Shown here piece by piece: positions 14,833-24,643 of a stretch of DNA of 64,000 bases. The stretch comes from CAIKZZ01 sp036742455 (GTDB taxonomy: Bacteria; Pseudomonadota; Gammaproteobacteria; Steroidobacterales; Steroidobacteraceae). The notes below the pieces were generated by a model that did no database searches, had not been told where the DNA came from, and saw only the letters and a list, made by a program, of their open reading frames with translations. The position numbers and the translations under genes are program-made. How positions within the stretch are numbered: position 1 is the stretch's first letter; every line of letters begins with the position of its first letter. Where the stretch lies: NCBI GenBank assembly GCA_036742455.1, contig DAINQU010000001.1:124001-188000 (forward strand). Direction: 5' to 3'.

Positions 14833-17601
14833 CTAGTGCGCCTCGTCCCAGTTTCGGCCGACGCCGACCCCCACTTCCAGTGGGACGCGCAACTGGGCGG
14901 CGCCCATCATGAGGGCGGTCACTTCCGTTCGGACCGCAGCGACCGCCTCCTCGCGCACTTCGAGCACCAGTTCGTCGTGGACTTGCATGACGAGCGTGGC
15001 CGGTGCCGCCGATGTCTGTATCCAGTGGTCTACGGCAATCATCGCTCGCTTGATGATGTCCGCGGCCGTGCCTTGCATGGGCGCATTGATCGCGGCGCGT
15101 TCGGCGTACTGCTGCGATTGCTTATTGCGCGAGCGGATGTCGGGCAAATAGAGCCGGCGGCCTTCGACGGTTTCGACGTAGCCTTGCGCGCGCGCCAGCG
15201 CGCGGGTGTCATCCATGTAGCGCCGCACACCGGGGTAGCGGTCGAAGTAACGATCGATGTATTGCTGTGCTTCGACGCGGCCGACGTCGAGGCGTGCCGC
15301 CAACCCGAACGCCGACATCCCGTACATGAGACCGAAATTGATCGCCTTGGCAGCGCGGCGCTGCTCGCCCGTCACCGCGGACGGGTCGACTCCGAACATT
15401 TCCGCGGCGGTGGCCTCGTGCACATCGCGTCCTTCCGCGAAGGCGCGGAGCAGGCCGGAATCTCCGGAAAGGTGCGCCATGATGCGCAGCTCAATCTGCG
15501 AGTAATCGGCGGCCATGATCACGTGGCCGGCGGGAGCGATGAAGGCTTGGCGGATGCGTCGTCCTTCCGGGGTGCGAATCGGGATGTTTTGCAGGTTGGG
15601 GTCCGACGACGACAGTCGGCCGGTTGCTGCGACCGCCTGGTGGTAGGACGTGTGAATGCGACCAGTCTTCGGATGCACCTGCGCTGCGAGCGCCTCGGTA
15701 TAGGTTCCGCGAAGCTTGGCCAGTCCGCGATATTCGAGGATCAATTTCGGCAGCGGGTGGGTGGCCGACAGTTCTTCCAACACGTCTTCCGCCGTCGACG
15801 GCTGGCCCGTCGGCGTTTTGCGCACGACCGGGATCGCCAGGCGCTCGAAGAGCACTTGCTGCAACTGCTTTGGCGAGTCGAGATTAAACGGACCGCCCGC
15901 CAGCGTGTGCGCCTCACGTTCGAGTTCCGTGAGGCGCCGACCGAATTCATTGCCGAGCGAGCGTAAAAACGCGGGATCGACCAAGACCCCCGTGCGTTCC
16001 ATACGGGCCAAGACGCTCGCCACCGGGAGTTCCAGTGTTTCGTAGAGCGCCAGTAGCCGTGGTTCGCGCGACAGTCGCCGGATAAGGACTTCGTGCAAGC
16101 GCAACGTAATGTCCGCATCCTCGGCGGCGTAGGGACCGGCGGTCTCGATCGGTACTTGCTCAAAGCCGATTTGTTTGGCGCCTTTGCCAGCAACCTCTTC
16201 GTACGTGATGGTCTTCACGCCGAGATAATGTTGCGCCAAGGAGTCCATGTCGTGCCGAGTGGCCACGGAATTGAGCACGTACGACTCCAGCATCGTGTCG
16301 AATCGTACGCCGTCTAAATGCAGCCCCGCGTTCGCCAAGATGTGGCGATCAAACTTGCCGTGTTGGAGGATCTTGATCCGCGTCGGATCCTCGATCAGAG
16401 GCTTTAACTGATCCAAGACAAATGCCGATGGGAGTTGATCCGGCGCTCCGGGGTAGCGGTGTCCGATCGGCACATACGCGGCTACACCGGGCGCCGTTGC
16501 GAACGAGACGCCGACAATTTCTGCGGTGATGTAATCGAGGGACGTGGTTTCCGTGTCGAACGAAAAATACGGCGCAGCGCGTAGACGCTCCAGCCACGCG
16601 GCGAACGCGGCAGCGTCCAGAACGGTTTCGTACTGACGCGAGGCGGTTCGGATGGACGTCACCTCCGGGTCTTCGGCCTCTGCAGCGTCGGCAGTGTCCG
16701 TGCTGGGAGCCGCTGTCGGTTCGACGGGTGCTGTCTGCGGATCAACATCGCCGCCGAGTTCGCGCAGCAAGCCTCGGAATTCGAGCTCTCGATACAAGTT
16801 GGACAGTTGTGCCGTATCCGCCGGACGCAACCGCAATTCGGCGGGTGTCAGCGGCAGCTCCACGTCGCAGCGAATGGTTGCCAGCTGTCGCGAAAGGTCC
16901 AATTGAGCCAAATGCTCGCGCAGACTTTCGCCGACTTTGCCTTCGATGTCGGCCGCATGTGCGACGATTTCGTCCGCGGATCCGTATTTGGCGAGCCATT
17001 TGGCAGCGGTTTTGGGCCCGACTTTCGGCACACCCGGAATATTGTCCGAGCTGTCGCCGATCAATGCCAAGTAATCAACGATTTGGCAGGGGTCGACGTC
17101 GAATTTTGTGCGCACGCCCGCGCTGTCGAGCGCCGAGCCGGTCATGGTGTTGATCAGCGTAATGCGATCATCCACCAATTGCGCCATATCCTTGTCGCCC
17201 GTCGAGATGACGACACGCATGCCGCTGTCCGCGGCGCGACGCGCCAGTGTGCCGATCACATCGTCGGCTTCCACCCCCTCGATCCGCAGCAACGGCAAGC
17301 CTAGACCTTCGACTGCCGCGAGCACGGGCGCGATCTGCGACCGCAGTTCGTCGGGCATCGGTGGGCGGTGTGCTTTGTAGGCCTCAAAGAGGTCATCCCG
17401 AAACGTGCGGCCGGGCGCATCGAAAACGACGGCGATGTGTGTGGGGTGGGTCTCGCGCAAAAATTTCTGCAGCATGTTCACGACGCCGAAGACGGCATTC
17501 GTGGGTTGGCCGCGCGAGTTGGAAAACGGCGGCAGCGCGTGAAAGGCGCGATAAAGATAGGACGAGCCGTCCACGAGGTAGAGGCACTCGGCGTCGCTCA
17601 T
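14833..17601 (-). CDS. polA: DNA polymerase I
   Basis: The repair and Okazaki-fragment polymerase, 922 residues as expected. Three domains are visible in order: 5'-3' exonuclease (about 1-300, starting YLVDGSSYLYRAFHA, with VFDAPGRTFR and GIVEADD-type GVEADDVIG), 3'-5' exonuclease (about 350-530, with acidic FDTETTSLD and a later AAEDAD), and family A polymerase (DYSQIELRIMAHLS, RRAAKAINFGLMYG, and catalytic VHDELVLEV). The proofreading acidic residues are kept. ATG 17601 lies within an ATGA overlap with the upstream lipoprotein gene, which settles the start. Confidence 0.98.
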   Translation of the reverse strand: MSDAECLYLVDGSSYLYRAFHALPPFSNSRGQPTNAVFGVVNMLQKFLRETHPTHIAVVFDAPGRTFRDDLFEAYKAHRPPMPDELRSQIAPVLAAVEGLGLPLLRIEGVEADDVIGTLARRAADSGMRVVISTGDKDMAQLVDDRITLINTMTGSALDSAGVRTKFDVDPCQIVDYLALIGDSSDNIPGVPKVGPKTAAKWLAKYGSADEIVAHAADIEGKVGESLREHLAQLDLSRQLATIRCDVELPLTPAELRLRPADTAQLSNLYRELEFRGLLRELGGDVDPQTAPVEPTAAPSTDTADAAEAEDPEVTSIRTASRQYETVLDAAAFAAWLERLRAAPYFSFDTETTSLDYITAEIVGVSFATAPGVAAYVPIGHRYPGAPDQLPSAFVLDQLKPLIEDPTRIKILQHGKFDRHILANAGLHLDGVRFDTMLESYVLNSVATRHDMDSLAQHYLGVKTITYEEVAGKGAKQIGFEQVPIETAGPYAAEDADITLRLHEVLIRRLSREPRLLALYETLELPVASVLARMERTGVLVDPAFLRSLGNEFGRRLTELEREAHTLAGGPFNLDSPKQLQQVLFERLAIPVVRKTPTGQPSTAEDVLEELSATHPLPKLILEYRGLAKLRGTYTEALAAQVHPKTGRIHTSYHQAVAATGRLSSSDPNLQNIPIRTPEGRRIRQAFIAPAGHVIMAADYSQIELRIMAHLSGDSGLLRAFAEGRDVHEATAAEMFGVDPSAVTGEQRRAAKAINFGLMYGMSAFGLAARLDVGRVEAQQYIDRYFDRYPGVRRYMDDTRALARAQGYVETVEGRRLYLPDIRSRNKQSQQYAERAAINAPMQGTAADIIKRAMIAVDHWIQTSAAPATLVMQVHDELVLEVREEAVAAVRTEVTALMMGAAQLRVPLEVGVGVGRNWDEAH

Positions 17602-17747
17602 GGGTGGGTGCTCTCGGTTTCGGGCACCGACGGTGCGGAGGGAACGGGCGTTTTCGCCGGATGTTGCGGGCGGATCAGCGCGCCCTTTTGGCCGCAGCCC
17701 GCGAGCAGAGCGAGGCTGAGCGTCAGGGCGATCATGGCGCGGATCAC
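17598..17747 (-). CDS. lptM: Small LptM-like (YifL) outer-membrane lipoprotein
   Basis: A 49-residue protein: short signal peptide with a lipobox LLAGC, then GQKGALIRP, then a Pro/Ser-rich tail. The CGQKG-A/P-L pattern after the lipidated Cys is the hallmark of LptM, which in E. coli helps the LptD/LptE lipopolysaccharide translocon mature. The start is GTG 17747, with GGAG 6 bases upstream; the internal ATG 17735 has no ribosome site. The GTG overlaps the thioesterase stop (GTGA), and its own TGA overlaps the polA ATG (ATGA), so the three genes are translationally coupled. In many relatives lptM lies beside lysA-dapF instead. Confidence 0.78.
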   Translation of the reverse strand: MIRAMIALTLSLALLAGCGQKGALIRPQHPAKTPVPSAPSVPETESTHP

Positions 17748-18184
17748 GGATGGCTCCGGCGGCGCTCAAGCACGGCGTTGGTCAATCGAGACACGGCAAT
17801 GAGCTCTCCGTCATCGTCGCGCATCTCTATGTGCCAGACCTGGCTGCGTTTCCCTAAGCGTAAGGGCCGAGCGGTGGCCCGGAGGTGTCCCGAGCGACCC
17901 GAGCGCAGGTGGCTGACGCTGATTTCTTGACCGACCACGGTCTGCGTCGATCGATCGATGCAAAAACTTCCGGCGACGCCGCCGGTAATTTCGGCCAACG
18001 CCGCCGAGGCCCCGCCGTTTAGGAGCCCCTCGGGCTGCCGCGTTGCCTCGGTGATCGGCATCGTGCAGGTCAGCGATTCGCTATCAAAATCAGTGACTTT
18101 GACGCTTAAGTGGCCGGCAAGGCCGGCGGCCATGACGGTGCGATTGACCTCGGCAAGGTCGGGGGGGTGGGTCCAGATGCTCAT
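17744..18184 (-). CDS. Hotdog-fold acyl-CoA thioesterase (PaaI/YdiI-like)
   Basis: A 146-residue single hotdog-domain protein. The motif LLNGGASAALAEITGG contains the catalytic Glu and helix start of the PaaI/4-hydroxybenzoyl-CoA thioesterase group, and VSHLRSGRSG with LRATARPLRLGKRSQVWHIE forms the next strands. Such enzymes hydrolyse aryl- or acyl-CoA esters; the substrate here cannot be told. It is the first gene of a run with lptM and polA, joined by a GTGA overlap. Confidence 0.85.
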   Translation of the reverse strand: MSIWTHPPDLAEVNRTVMAAGLAGHLSVKVTDFDSESLTCTMPITEATRQPEGLLNGGASAALAEITGGVAGSFCIDRSTQTVVGQEISVSHLRSGRSGHLRATARPLRLGKRSQVWHIEMRDDDGELIAVSRLTNAVLERRRSHP

Positions 18185-18280
18185 GGTGGGAGGCTACTCA
18201 CCGGCGATGCGATCGTCCACGGTTGTATGAACTTGGAACGTCGCCGCGGTACCCTAGCGCCTTCGGGTCCTCAGGGATGA

Positions 18281-21200
18281 ATGAGTACAGTGTCCGACAT
18301 GCAGGTTCCCGTCACGCTCGCCGATCGCTACACGCTGACCGCGGGTCGCGTCTTACTCAACGGTACCCAAGCGCTGGTTCGTCTGTTGTTGCAACAGCAT
18401 GCGCGCGATGCCGCGGAGGGTCGCCGAACGGCAGGCTACGTGTCCGGATACCGGGGCTCCCCGCTGGGTGGCCTGGACCAGCAATTGCTGTCAGCGCGCG
18501 CCACCCTCGAGGCGGCGCAGGTACGGTTTGAGCCGGGTGTGAATGAGGACCTCGCCGCCACAGCCATCTGGGGGACGCAACAACTGGGGCTGGTCCCGGG
18601 CGCGAAAGTCGATGGCGTCTACGCGATGTGGTACGGCAAAGGGCCCGGCGTTGATCGTTCCGGCGACCCGATAAAACACGGCAATCGCGCCGGCACGTCG
18701 CCTCAGGGCGGTGTACTCGTGGTATTCGGCGACGACCACGGTGGCAAGAGTTCGACCGTATCGCATCAGAGCGATACGGTCCTGGCGGCCCACGGGCTGC
18801 CCGTACTGTACCCGGCGACCGTGCAGGAATTTTTGGATTTGGGTCTGCACGGGTGGGCCCTGTCCCGACACGCGGGGGTCTGGGTCGGCTTCAAAACGGT
18901 CAACGAGACCGTGGAGGCGACCGCAACCGTCGATGTGGCGATCGATCGGGTGACGATCGTGCTGCCGAACGGCGAGGCGACGACGAACGACGTCCACATC
19001 CGAGTCGGTTTCGACCCCTTGGGCGATGACGTCCGCTTGCATCGCGAGAAATTGCCGAGGGTCCACGACTACGTGCGTGCCAACGGATTGGATCGCGTCT
19101 CTCACGGGCGGCCAGTCCCCACGGGGCTCGGTATCGTGACCGCCGGCAAGTCCTGGCTCGACGTGTCATCGGCGTTGCCGTTGCTCGGTCTGAACGATGC
19201 CGCCGATTGGGCGACGTTCGGGCTCAGCGTGTACAAGCTCGCCCTCATCAGCCCGGTGGAGCCGGATGGCCTGATCGCGTTCGGGCGCGGCCAAGGCGAA
19301 ATCTTGGTCATTGAAGAGAAAAGCCCGTTCGTCGAAACCCAGGCCGCTCGGATTCTCTACGGGCTGGCGGACGGTGAGCGCCCCAGACTCTCCGGGAAGC
19401 AGGCGCCGGACGGGTCGGCATTACTGCCATCCGACGTACCGCTCGACCCGTTGACGGTGGCGTTGGTCATCGGTCGTCGGTTGGTGGCCATCGGAAAGGG
19501 TGGCGCCGAATTAGCTACCCGTGTGGCCGCGCTGCAAGTCGAACGCGACGCGGTGGAGTCGCGGCATGCCGTCGGCCTGCCACGCACGCCGTACTTTTGT
19601 TCCGGATGCCCACACAACACCTCCACGAAAGTCCCCGACGGCAGCGTCGCGTTTGGCGGCATTGGTTGTCATACGATGGCGGTGTTCATGGACCGCCACA
19701 CGTTACCGCCCACCCAAATGGGCGGTGAAGGCGCAAATTGGGTCGGCATGGCCCCGTTTACGACGATGCCGCACGCGTTTCAGAACTTGGGCGATGGAAC
19801 GTACTTCCACAGTGGCCTACTCGCCATACGCGCCGCAGTGACCGCCGGCGTGAATCTCACGTACAAAATTCTCTATAACGACGCGGTGGCGATGACCGGC
19901 GGCCAGAGGGTGGAAGGGCATCTGTCGGTTGCGGAAATCACGCATCAGTTACGCACGGAGCGCGTGCAACGTATCGCGGTGGTGAGCGACGATATCGAGA
20001 AGTACGGGCGCACGCCCGGCTTCGTCGATGGCACGACGGTGCACCACCGTCGAGACCTCGATCGCGTGCAGCAAGAACTGCGTACGGTGCCCGGCGTATC
20101 GGCGTTGATCTACGATCAAGTCTGCGCCACGGAAAAGCGACGTCGCCGCAAACGGGGCCGGATGGCCGAGGCGGACCGCCGCGTGGTGATCAATCCGCTC
20201 GTCTGTGAAGGCTGCGGGGACTGTTCGGTACAGGCCAATTGCGTGTCGATCGAGCCGTTGGAAACCGAATTCGGTCGCAAGCGGCGAATTGCGCAGTCCA
20301 GTTGTAATAAAGACTATTCCTGTGCCGAGGGCTTGTGCCCGTCCTTCGTATCCCTGACCGGGGTGACGCCGACCCACCGACAGGCGGACCTGGATACCCG
20401 ACGGCTCGAGAGTCTCCCACCGCCGCCCTCGCCGAGAGGCGGCGAGCACAGTGTGCTCGTGACCGGTATCGGCGGTACGGGCGTAGTCACAGTCGGCGCG
20501 GTACTCGCGATGGCGGCCCACCTCGACGGATTGGAGGCCAGCACCTTTGATATGACCGGGCTCGCGCAGAAAGGCGGCGCGGTGTACTCCCACGTCAAGA
20601 CCGGGCCCGTGGGGCGCACGCCCGTCTCACCCCGTGTCGGTCCGTTGCAAGCCGACTTGATCCTAGGTTGCGACTTGTTGGTCGCCGCGTCGACCGAGGC
20701 TCTGCGCACAATTGTTGCCGGGCGAACCAAGGTGGCGCTGAACGAGCGACTCGTCCCGACCGCCCATTTTCAGGCGCAGCGTGACGTCGATTTTCGCGGT
20801 GCCGACCAGGTTGAGCGCCTGTGCTCCGCCGCTGGAGCGGATGCCGTGCGGTCGATCGACTGCACGGAAGCCAGTCGTATTTTGTTAGGCGACACGATCG
20901 GCGCCAACACGCTGCTGTTGGGGTATGCGCTTCAGCAGGGCTGGTTGCCCGTGAGGCTGGCCTCGCTGGAGCAGGCACTGCGACTCAATGGCGCGGCCGT
21001 GGACCTAAATCTCACTGCGCTTGCCCTCGGTCGCTTAGCGGCGGCCGATCCGGCAGCGTTTCGCGCGTTGTTGGCGGATCGCCAAGCGCCCCAGACCGTT
21101 CCGCCAGCCGATCGGCAGCGACGGTCCGACTTTCTGACGGGGTATCAAGACGCGGCCTATGCCGACCGCTATCGTCAGTTCGTGGCCCGCGTAGAGGCCG

Positions 21201-21739
21201 CCGAAAAGGCAGTCGCGCCGGACTCCGACGCGCTGACTCGCGCGGTGGAAGTGCAGTACTTCCGCTTGCTGGCGGTCAAAGACGAATACGAGGTGGCGAG
21301 GCTGTTGACGTCGGCGGAGTTTGACGCGCTCGTCAGTTCCGAATTCGACGGTACACCCCATCGAACCTACCATCTCGCGCCGCCACTGTTCGCGCGTAAG
21401 GATCCGACGACCGGGCGACCCCGCAAAATGGAGTTCGGTGCTTGGCTCACCCCCGTCTTGCGCGGGCTCGCGCGTCTGCGGCGCTGCCGCGGCCGCTGGA
21501 TGGATCCGTTCCGATGGACTCACGACCGGCGTTTGGATGCCGCTTTGTTAGCGGAATACGAGACCATGATCGCGGACGTGCTCGCCCAACTGCGTGCGGA
21601 GCGGTTGGGTCTTGCGGTTGAGCTCGCCGCGCTGCCGTCAATGGTGCGCGGTTACGGGGTGGTTCGTGAGCAGGCTGCGCACGCGATGCGCGAGCAGCGC
21701 GAGAAACTCTGGGCCCAATTTGCCGTGGGGCGCGCCTAG
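18281..21739 (+). CDS. Fused indolepyruvate:ferredoxin oxidoreductase
   Basis: A 1152-residue single-chain 2-oxoacid:acceptor oxidoreductase of the type found in many proteobacteria. It decarboxylates aryl pyruvates (from aromatic amino acid transamination) to acyl-CoA with reduction of an electron carrier. The N-terminal pyrimidine-binding domain has YVSGYRGSPLGGLDQ. A TPP-binding domain follows (GGEGANWVGMAPF, YNDAVAMTGGQ). A 4Fe-4S region (CEGCGDCSVQANC) continues with a second cluster of cysteines (SSCNKDYSCAEGLCPS). The gamma domain is C-terminal (GIGGTGVVTVGAVLA). It is transcribed alone; the nearby maleylacetoacetate isomerase fits aromatic degradation but is a separate unit. ATG 18281 has a close AGGGA. 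Confidence 0.93.
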   Translation: MSTVSDMQVPVTLADRYTLTAGRVLLNGTQALVRLLLQQHARDAAEGRRTAGYVSGYRGSPLGGLDQQLLSARATLEAAQVRFEPGVNEDLAATAIWGTQQLGLVPGAKVDGVYAMWYGKGPGVDRSGDPIKHGNRAGTSPQGGVLVVFGDDHGGKSSTVSHQSDTVLAAHGLPVLYPATVQEFLDLGLHGWALSRHAGVWVGFKTVNETVEATATVDVAIDRVTIVLPNGEATTNDVHIRVGFDPLGDDVRLHREKLPRVHDYVRANGLDRVSHGRPVPTGLGIVTAGKSWLDVSSALPLLGLNDAADWATFGLSVYKLALISPVEPDGLIAFGRGQGEILVIEEKSPFVETQAARILYGLADGERPRLSGKQAPDGSALLPSDVPLDPLTVALVIGRRLVAIGKGGAELATRVAALQVERDAVESRHAVGLPRTPYFCSGCPHNTSTKVPDGSVAFGGIGCHTMAVFMDRHTLPPTQMGGEGANWVGMAPFTTMPHAFQNLGDGTYFHSGLLAIRAAVTAGVNLTYKILYNDAVAMTGGQRVEGHLSVAEITHQLRTERVQRIAVVSDDIEKYGRTPGFVDGTTVHHRRDLDRVQQELRTVPGVSALIYDQVCATEKRRRRKRGRMAEADRRVVINPLVCEGCGDCSVQANCVSIEPLETEFGRKRRIAQSSCNKDYSCAEGLCPSFVSLTGVTPTHRQADLDTRRLESLPPPPSPRGGEHSVLVTGIGGTGVVTVGAVLAMAAHLDGLEASTFDMTGLAQKGGAVYSHVKTGPVGRTPVSPRVGPLQADLILGCDLLVAASTEALRTIVAGRTKVALNERLVPTAHFQAQRDVDFRGADQVERLCSAAGADAVRSIDCTEASRILLGDTIGANTLLLGYALQQGWLPVRLASLEQALRLNGAAVDLNLTALALGRLAAADPAAFRALLADRQAPQTVPPADRQRRSDFLTGYQDAAYADRYRQFVARVEAAEKAVAPDSDALTRAVEVQYFRLLAVKDEYEVARLLTSAEFDALVSSEFDGTPHRTYHLAPPLFARKDPTTGRPRKMEFGAWLTPVLRGLARLRRCRGRWMDPFRWTHDRRLDAALLAEYETMIADVLAQLRAERLGLAVELAALPSMVRGYGVVREQAAHAMREQREKLWAQFAVGRA

Positions 21740-21759
21740 CCGCGCCCCACGGTCCGCAC

Positions 21760-23163
21760 TCAGTGGGCAGCGCCCGCGAGTGAGTGGATCATCGAGTCCC
21801 AAAAAACGAGTCCTTGGTAGTAGGACTCGACCGGAATGCGCTCGTCCAAGCCGTGCGAGAACGTCTCGCTGTCTTTCCAGAAAATGCTCTCCGTCCCATA
21901 CGTGGGAATACCGTGATTGCGGAATACGGAGCCGTCCGTGGCATACGGAACTTGCTCGGGAATCACACGCACGGGCTGCCCGACAGACGCCGCCGCGGCC
22001 GTCTCTACAGCACTCATCACATCGTTGCGCAGTGGCGACGGGTCTGATTGGATCGGCTCATAATTGCGGGTAACGGCGACCGCCGTGCCTGCCAATCGCT
22101 GCAGCGTGGCCTGTACCTCATCGGGCGAGGTGCCTGGGAATACACGGCAGTTGATCGTTGCCTTCGCCGATTGCGGGAGCGCGTTTTCGGCGTGTCCACC
22201 CTGCAGCATGGTGGCGACGCAGGTCGTCCGCAATTTGCCAACGTAGGCGCCGTCTTTCGACAGGGCGTCGGTCGCCTCCGTGTCATCATGATGCGCGACA
22301 AAGCGCGCGAGATAGCGCCCCGTTTCCCCGCCCACGGTCTCGCTGGCGGCCTTCAGATCCGCAAGGGTCCAGTCGTTCCATTTCACCGGGAAGGCATACG
22401 CTTGCACGGCTTTGAGTGCGGTGGCGAGTTCGTAGATGGCATTGTCAGGCCGGGGTCGCGAGCTGTGTCCGCCCGGATTCGTGGCGGTCAGCGTGAAAGC
22501 CACCGAGTACTTTTCCGCGCCTTGCACGAAATAGTGTGAGGGCTTGCCGGTCTTCTCATCCAAGACGCCGCCGCCGCCGTCTCCGTTTAATGCGTATTCG
22601 ACGTCCACGAGGTCGCGATGGTGAGCGGCGATATCTTCGATGGAGTCTTGCGCGGTTTCCTCATCGCCGCTGAAAATCACGATCAAGTCCCGATGCGGGA
22701 CAAACCCTTCGCGCTTGAGGCGGAGCATCGTCGCCGTGATGAGTGCCACTTCGCTCTTGATATCGAGCGTACCGCGGCCGAAGAAGTAACCATTCTCCTC
22801 TGTCAGCGTGAAAGGATCGCGCTTCCAGTCCGAACGATTGGCGGCAACGACATCCATATGCGCCATGAAGCCGATGGGCTTTCCCCCCGTGCCATCGCCC
22901 CGGTAACGAACGATGAGTGAAGCCGTTTCTTTGAACGGCACCACGTGCACGTCACTGGCGGCAAAACCGGCTTTGCGAAAGCGCTGCGCCAAATAGTTAG
23001 CCAGTCGAGGCACCTGCCCCTTACCGATCGACGTTTCCATACCGACGGAGACTGCCAATAGTTCGCGGGCCTCGGAGCGCGCCTGTGTCGACGTAGGACC
23101 GTCGCTCGGTGCGGCGAGAGTCGGTAGGGCAGCGGCAAGGGCGAGGCAAGCCAAAATGCGCAT
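21760..23163 (-). CDS. Exported M20-family metallopeptidase
   Basis: A 467-residue di-zinc peptidase with a signal peptide (MRILACLALAAALPTLA). It carries the M20 landmarks: a metal-binding HMDVV, GRGTLDIKS, catalytic GDEET, a dimerisation domain in the middle (GGHSSRPRPDNAIYEL), and a late metal-binding His in FSHGLDERIPV. The closest family members cleave dipeptides or small peptides in the periplasm. The signal peptide argues against acetylornithine deacetylase (ArgE), which is cytoplasmic. It is convergent with the IOR gene, 20 bases between stops. Confidence 0.9.
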   Translation of the reverse strand: MRILACLALAAALPTLAAPSDGPTSTQARSEARELLAVSVGMETSIGKGQVPRLANYLAQRFRKAGFAASDVHVVPFKETASLIVRYRGDGTGGKPIGFMAHMDVVAANRSDWKRDPFTLTEENGYFFGRGTLDIKSEVALITATMLRLKREGFVPHRDLIVIFSGDEETAQDSIEDIAAHHRDLVDVEYALNGDGGGGVLDEKTGKPSHYFVQGAEKYSVAFTLTATNPGGHSSRPRPDNAIYELATALKAVQAYAFPVKWNDWTLADLKAASETVGGETGRYLARFVAHHDDTEATDALSKDGAYVGKLRTTCVATMLQGGHAENALPQSAKATINCRVFPGTSPDEVQATLQRLAGTAVAVTRNYEPIQSDPSPLRNDVMSAVETAAAASVGQPVRVIPEQVPYATDGSVFRNHGIPTYGTESIFWKDSETFSHGLDERIPVESYYQGLVFWDSMIHSLAGAAH

Positions 23164-23265
23164 AGAAGCTTCTTGAAGGAGTCGATGGAATACCGACTAT
23201 AGCGAGGTTGAAGCGTCTGCGCAGAGGGTGCAATCTGCAGACCTCCTTTCTCGTGTGGATCGTGT

Positions 23266-24642
23266 ATGTCGACACCACTATTTGCTGCCCTCGCCCGAGA
23301 GCTACCGGTCGGTACCCTGCTGGTCGGCGACGAGGTGGGTTCGCGCTACCACTGCGATTGGACCCGACGAAATCCACAGCCGCCGCTGGCGTTGGCTCGG
23401 CCTGCGTCGACGGCCGAGGTGTCAACGATCCTCCGGCATTGCCATGCCGCCGGCCAACCGGTGGTGGTTCAAGGCGGATTGACGGGGCTGGCCGGCGGGG
23501 CCACCCCCCGGCGTGGTGAGTTGGCGCTATCGCTCGAGCGACTGAACACGATCGAAGAGGTGGACGCGGCGGGGGGCACCATGCGAGTCGGTGCGGGCAC
23601 GCCACTCGAACGGATCCACGATGCGGCCGACGCTGCGGGTCTGCAGTTTCCATTGGATCTGGGCGCGCGAGGTTCATGCACGATCGGCGGCAATATTTCG
23701 ACCAATGCCGGTGGGAACCGCGTCATTCGTTACGGCATGACCCGTGATCTCGTCTTGGGCCTTGAAGCGGTGCTTGCGGATGGGACGGTGGTCTCTTCGC
23801 TGAATTCCATGCTCAAAAACAATGCCGGCTATGATCTGAAGCAGCTCTTTATCGGCACCGAGGGCACGCTCGGCGTTGTGACACGCGCGGTGTTGCGCCT
23901 GCACGCTCGGGCGAGTGACCGTATCACCGCTTTCGTGGCGGTGGACTCGTTCGATGCGTTGGTGGCGTTGCTTGGGGTGATGCGCCGCGCACTCGGCGGC
24001 CAATTGTCCTCCTTCGAGACGATGTGGTCCGACTACTATGAGTTCGCTTTTGCCGCGATTGAGCCGGGCCCGCGTCCGTTTGCTGAGCGGCACAGTCATT
24101 ACGCGCTGATCGAAATGGAGGCGTTTGATGCGGTCACGGATCGCGAACGGCTTGAGAGTGCCTTGGTTCGCGCGCTGCAGGACGGGATTGCTGCGGACAT
24201 CGTGGTGGCCGGCTCGCTCGCGGAGGCGGAGCGCTTATGGTTGGTTCGCGATTCGGCCGGTCCGCTAATACCGACCCTCCCGCATTCGATCGCTTACGAC
24301 GTCTCGCTGCCCATCGCGAAGATGAAGGATTACCTTGCCGCGGTGGAACGCGGTACCGAGGGACTGTTGGGCGAGCTCCCGCTCTGGGTGTTCGGTCACC
24401 TCGGCGACGGCAACCTGCATTTGGTGACCAGTTTGCGGGATCCGAGTGACGCCGCGCGCTCAGACCGCGCGGTTTATGAGCCGCTCACGGGATTCGGCTC
24501 GGTATCGGCCGAGCACGGCATCGGCGTGCTAAAGCATGACTGGCTCCATGCCTCGCGCAGTGCGCCCGAACGCGCCCTGATGCAACAACTGAAATCGGCG
24601 CTGGATCCCAAGCACATCCTGAACCCCGGTCGGGTGATTTGA
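23266..24642 (+). CDS. FAD-linked 2-hydroxyacid dehydrogenase (GlcD/D-2-hydroxyglutarate dehydrogenase-like)
   Basis: A 458-residue flavoprotein with a PCMH-type FAD domain (about 35-215: VVVQGGLTGLAGGATP, LDLGARGSCTIGGNISTNAGGN, IGTEGTLGVVT) and the FAD-linked oxidase C-terminal domain, with metal-binding GHLGDGNLH and the closing SAEHGIGVLK. These enzymes oxidise D-2-hydroxyacids (2-hydroxyglutarate, lactate, glycolate) and pass electrons to quinones or a flavoprotein. The stop TGA is one base from the maiA start, so the two are coupled. The substrate is undetermined. Confidence 0.88.
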   Translation: MSTPLFAALARELPVGTLLVGDEVGSRYHCDWTRRNPQPPLALARPASTAEVSTILRHCHAAGQPVVVQGGLTGLAGGATPRRGELALSLERLNTIEEVDAAGGTMRVGAGTPLERIHDAADAAGLQFPLDLGARGSCTIGGNISTNAGGNRVIRYGMTRDLVLGLEAVLADGTVVSSLNSMLKNNAGYDLKQLFIGTEGTLGVVTRAVLRLHARASDRITAFVAVDSFDALVALLGVMRRALGGQLSSFETMWSDYYEFAFAAIEPGPRPFAERHSHYALIEMEAFDAVTDRERLESALVRALQDGIAADIVVAGSLAEAERLWLVRDSAGPLIPTLPHSIAYDVSLPIAKMKDYLAAVERGTEGLLGELPLWVFGHLGDGNLHLVTSLRDPSDAARSDRAVYEPLTGFGSVSAEHGIGVLKHDWLHASRSAPERALMQQLKSALDPKHILNPGRVI

Positions 24643-24643
24643 T

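Noticed and set aside
18491..19105. Antisense open frames within the indolepyruvate oxidoreductase gene
   Set aside because: They have no ribosome sites or motifs and mirror third-position GC bias of the real gene.
21760..23163. M20 peptidase as the missing acetylornithine/acetylcitrulline deacetylase (ArgE)
   Set aside because: It has a clear signal peptide and the sequence features of periplasmic dipeptidase-like M20 enzymes; arginine synthesis is cytoplasmic. It is also in a separate transcription unit.
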